This document shows positions 63,913-64,000 of a stretch of DNA of 64,000 nt, one piece after another. The DNA is from Haloarcula amylovorans (GTDB lineage: Archaea > Halobacteriota > Halobacteria > Halobacteriales > Haloarculaceae). Location of the stretch: positions 121,731 through 185,730 of the forward strand of contig NZ_SRIF01000005.1 in assembly GCF_004681185.1 (NCBI RefSeq). Direction: 5' to 3'. Numbering within the stretch: the first letter of the stretch is position 1; every line of letters begins with the position of its first letter. The position numbers were made by a program, and so were the translations under genes. The notes under the pieces are model-generated. The model worked only from the letters and a program-made list of their open reading frames with translations. It searched no databases and was not told the DNA's origin.

Positions 63913-64000
63913 CTAGTTTAGGACCTCCTCAGCTGGAGTTCGATTGTTGAGCGATTGATGCGGTCGCTGCTGGTTATAGTAATGCATGAACTGTTCAAGC
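63913..64000 (-). CDS. Transposase C-terminal end (cut by window edge)
   Basis: The last 28 codons of a minus-strand gene read LEQFMHYYNQQRPHQSLNNR followed by TPAEEVLN and a stop. The YYN-x-RPHQSL-x-x-RTP pattern is the C-terminus of DDE/integrase-core transposases (IS3/IS481/IS630-like; family not resolved). It shows an insertion sequence begins at or before 63913 and extends beyond the window. Its terminal inverted repeat probably lies within 63776-63912, where a CCGCAC/GTGCGG hairpin is seen. Confidence 0.75.
   Translation of the reverse strand, partial: LEQFMHYYNQQRPHQSLNNRTPAEEVLN

Overview
The window is chromosomal DNA of a haloarchaeon. It is GC-rich, its proteins are strongly acidic, and RNA polymerase is split into B''/B' and A'/A''. 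Many starts are leaderless with a TATA-like box about 27 nt upstream. I also see haloarchaeal families (HalOD1, DUF1102, DUF5305, DUF7344, DUF6735, DUF7331), a PGF-CTERM tail and an archaeal ThiD-ThiN fusion. The genus cannot be fixed from the sequence alone.

Layout. 1-2200: metallophosphoesterase fragment, small HTH regulator, an unknown coiled-coil protein, tRNA-Asp. 2218-24204: the informational block rpoH-rpoB''-rpoB'-rpoA'-rpoA''-nusA, rpsL-rpsG, EF-2, EF-1A-rpsJ. It is interrupted by an antisense chemotaxis transducer, a BioY-EcfA-EcfT biotin importer, a metalloprotease-like unknown, a degenerate M48-like membrane protein and an ACT-protein/homoserine dehydrogenase pair. 24443-25180: tRNA-Ala, a partial duplication of its 3' end, and a low-GC island with a stand-alone SRA-like (modified-DNA-binding) domain. 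25192-35944: three secreted proteins on the minus strand with cohesin, dockerin, PKD, CARDB and malectin modules, one of them about 2,480 residues. 36000-43000: RHH antitoxin-like protein, aldo/keto reductase, Gfo/Idh remnant, NucS, HalOD1, MutS. 43063-50172: DUF5305, an ER-type signal peptidase with an extra ectodomain, rhomboid-like protease, four DUF1102-type secreted proteins and a DUF7344 membrane regulator. 50206-58110: redox, stress and metabolic genes (thioredoxin, UspA, TauE, hydroxyacid dehydrogenase, DsbA/FrnE, ferritin-like, PRC-barrel, ThiDN, AIR-synthase-like). 58170-64000: PGF-CTERM metallopeptidase-like protein, LMW phosphatase/ArsC, a second MutS and the end of a transposase.

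Two surface systems stand out. The first is a compact set in which a SipW-like signal peptidase sits with small secreted proteins that share one N-terminal signature. This resembles the bacterial SipW-TasA/CalY fibre systems and carries its own likely regulator. The second is a possible cohesin-dockerin assembly: a membrane-anchored cohesin protein next to a cohesin+dockerin adaptor and a giant dockerin-like/malectin protein with tandemly duplicated modules. Both functions are inferred from domains and context.

Smaller points of interest: a leaderless 12-codon ORF that contains a near-perfect Shine-Dalgarno for the ACT-hom operon; a truncated ArsC start duplicated and overlapped onto arsC; two MutS1-type proteins plus NucS within 25 kb; and an HTH-like insertion in RpoA'.
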